DNA from: Puniceicoccales bacterium
GTDB taxonomy: Bacteria > Verrucomicrobiota > Verrucomicrobiia > Opitutales > JAIRLM01
Direction: 5' to 3'
Assembly (NCBI GenBank): GCA_031254835.1
Contig: JAIRTQ010000080.1
Span: 1-5,254, forward strand
DNA length: 5,254 bases
Positions 5,032-5,254 of the stretch are shown here, in pieces (the stretch's first letter is position 1; every line of letters begins with the position of its first letter). The notes beneath the pieces were generated by a model. That model searched no databases. It was not told where the DNA came from and saw nothing but the letters and a program-made list of their open reading frames with translations. Position numbers and translations under genes: made by a program.

Positions 5032-5254
5032 ATGCGCGATGAAAAAAAATTCCTAGTGAGAGAAGCGTCCAAATGGATGGCTGGGTCGAACTATGTGCTC
5101 TTGGCTGCCTTCGATCGACTTACCGTCGCCGATGTAGCGGTTTTGCGCAAGCGACTTAAGGAAAAAGGTGCGGCGTACCATGTGGTGAAAAATTCCGTTC
5201 TACGCCTGGCCGCGCGAGAGCGGGATCTGCCGGATTTTGCGACGGAAGTGCTTC
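5032..5254 (+). CDS. rplJ: 50S ribosomal protein L10, 3' end beyond the window
   Basis: L10 is the base of the ribosomal stalk and carries the L7/L12 dimers that recruit translation factors. Only the first 74 codons are inside the window; full proteins are about 165-180 residues. The visible part has the L10 pattern of a helix (EKKFLVREASKWM), a strand (YVLLAAF), then LTVADVAVLRKRLKEKGAAYHVVKNSVLRLA (residues 30-60), including the nearly invariant V-K-N rRNA-contacting segment. The ATG is 6 nt after AAGGA (5021-5025). It follows rplA after only 16 bp. The gene order predicts rplL, rpoB and rpoC beyond the edge. Confidence 0.95.
   Translation, partial: MRDEKKFLVREASKWMAGSNYVLLAAFDRLTVADVAVLRKRLKEKGAAYHVVKNSVLRLAARERDLPDFATEVL

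Overview
The window is a stretch of ordinary bacterial chromosome, about half G+C, with every gene on the + strand. It carries the conserved translation and transcription neighbourhood tRNA-Thr, tuf, tRNA-Trp, secE, nusG, rplK, rplA, rplJ, preceded by the 3' part of a sugar-phosphate mutase gene. This gene order is common to many bacterial phyla. Details of EF-Tu (a switch I reading SYADITKGGTVRDESKTVTI instead of the usual DNAPEEKARGITI type), of L11 (ALGSAGVN) and of L10 (FDRLTVADVAVLR, YHVVKNS) remind me of Verrucomicrobiota, especially the Opitutia lineage. That assignment rests on remembered family patterns and not on a search, so I hold it at moderate confidence.

Layout. Positions 1-1385 hold the C-terminal ~460 residues of a PgcA/PGM2-type phosphohexomutase; the window opens right at its catalytic ASHNP motif. 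A 154-bp gap (1386-1539) follows, with a candidate sigma70-type promoter and a set of short repeats. Then come tRNA-Thr(GGU) at 1540-1615 and tuf at 1646-2839. A 114-bp gap (2840-2953), containing two interlocked inverted repeats, precedes tRNA-Trp(CCA) at 2954-3030. From there the genes are packed tightly: secE (3053-3259), nusG (3271-3867), rplK (3869-4300), rplA (4311-5015) and the beginning of rplJ (5032 to the window end). Spacings among these protein genes are 11, 1, 10 and 16 bp.

How the genes work together. The two tRNAs and EF-Tu supply aminoacyl-tRNA delivery to the ribosome. SecE is a core part of the SecYEG membrane channel. NusG couples RNA polymerase to ribosome or Rho. L11, L1 and L10 are large-subunit proteins of the L1 stalk and the GTPase-associated centre, where EF-Tu acts. 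The close packing and absence of a convincing internal terminator suggest that one transcript may start near 1500 and run through at least rplJ, with the tRNAs cut out by RNase P and 3' nucleases. The mutase gene is probably a separate upstream unit.

I found no mobile element, CRISPR array, toxin system or unrecognised gene. The observations most worth a second look are the unusual EF-Tu switch I, the repeated motifs around the tRNA-Thr promoter, the possible pseudoknot in the tuf-tRNA-Trp gap, and the lack of space for a conventional L10 leader.
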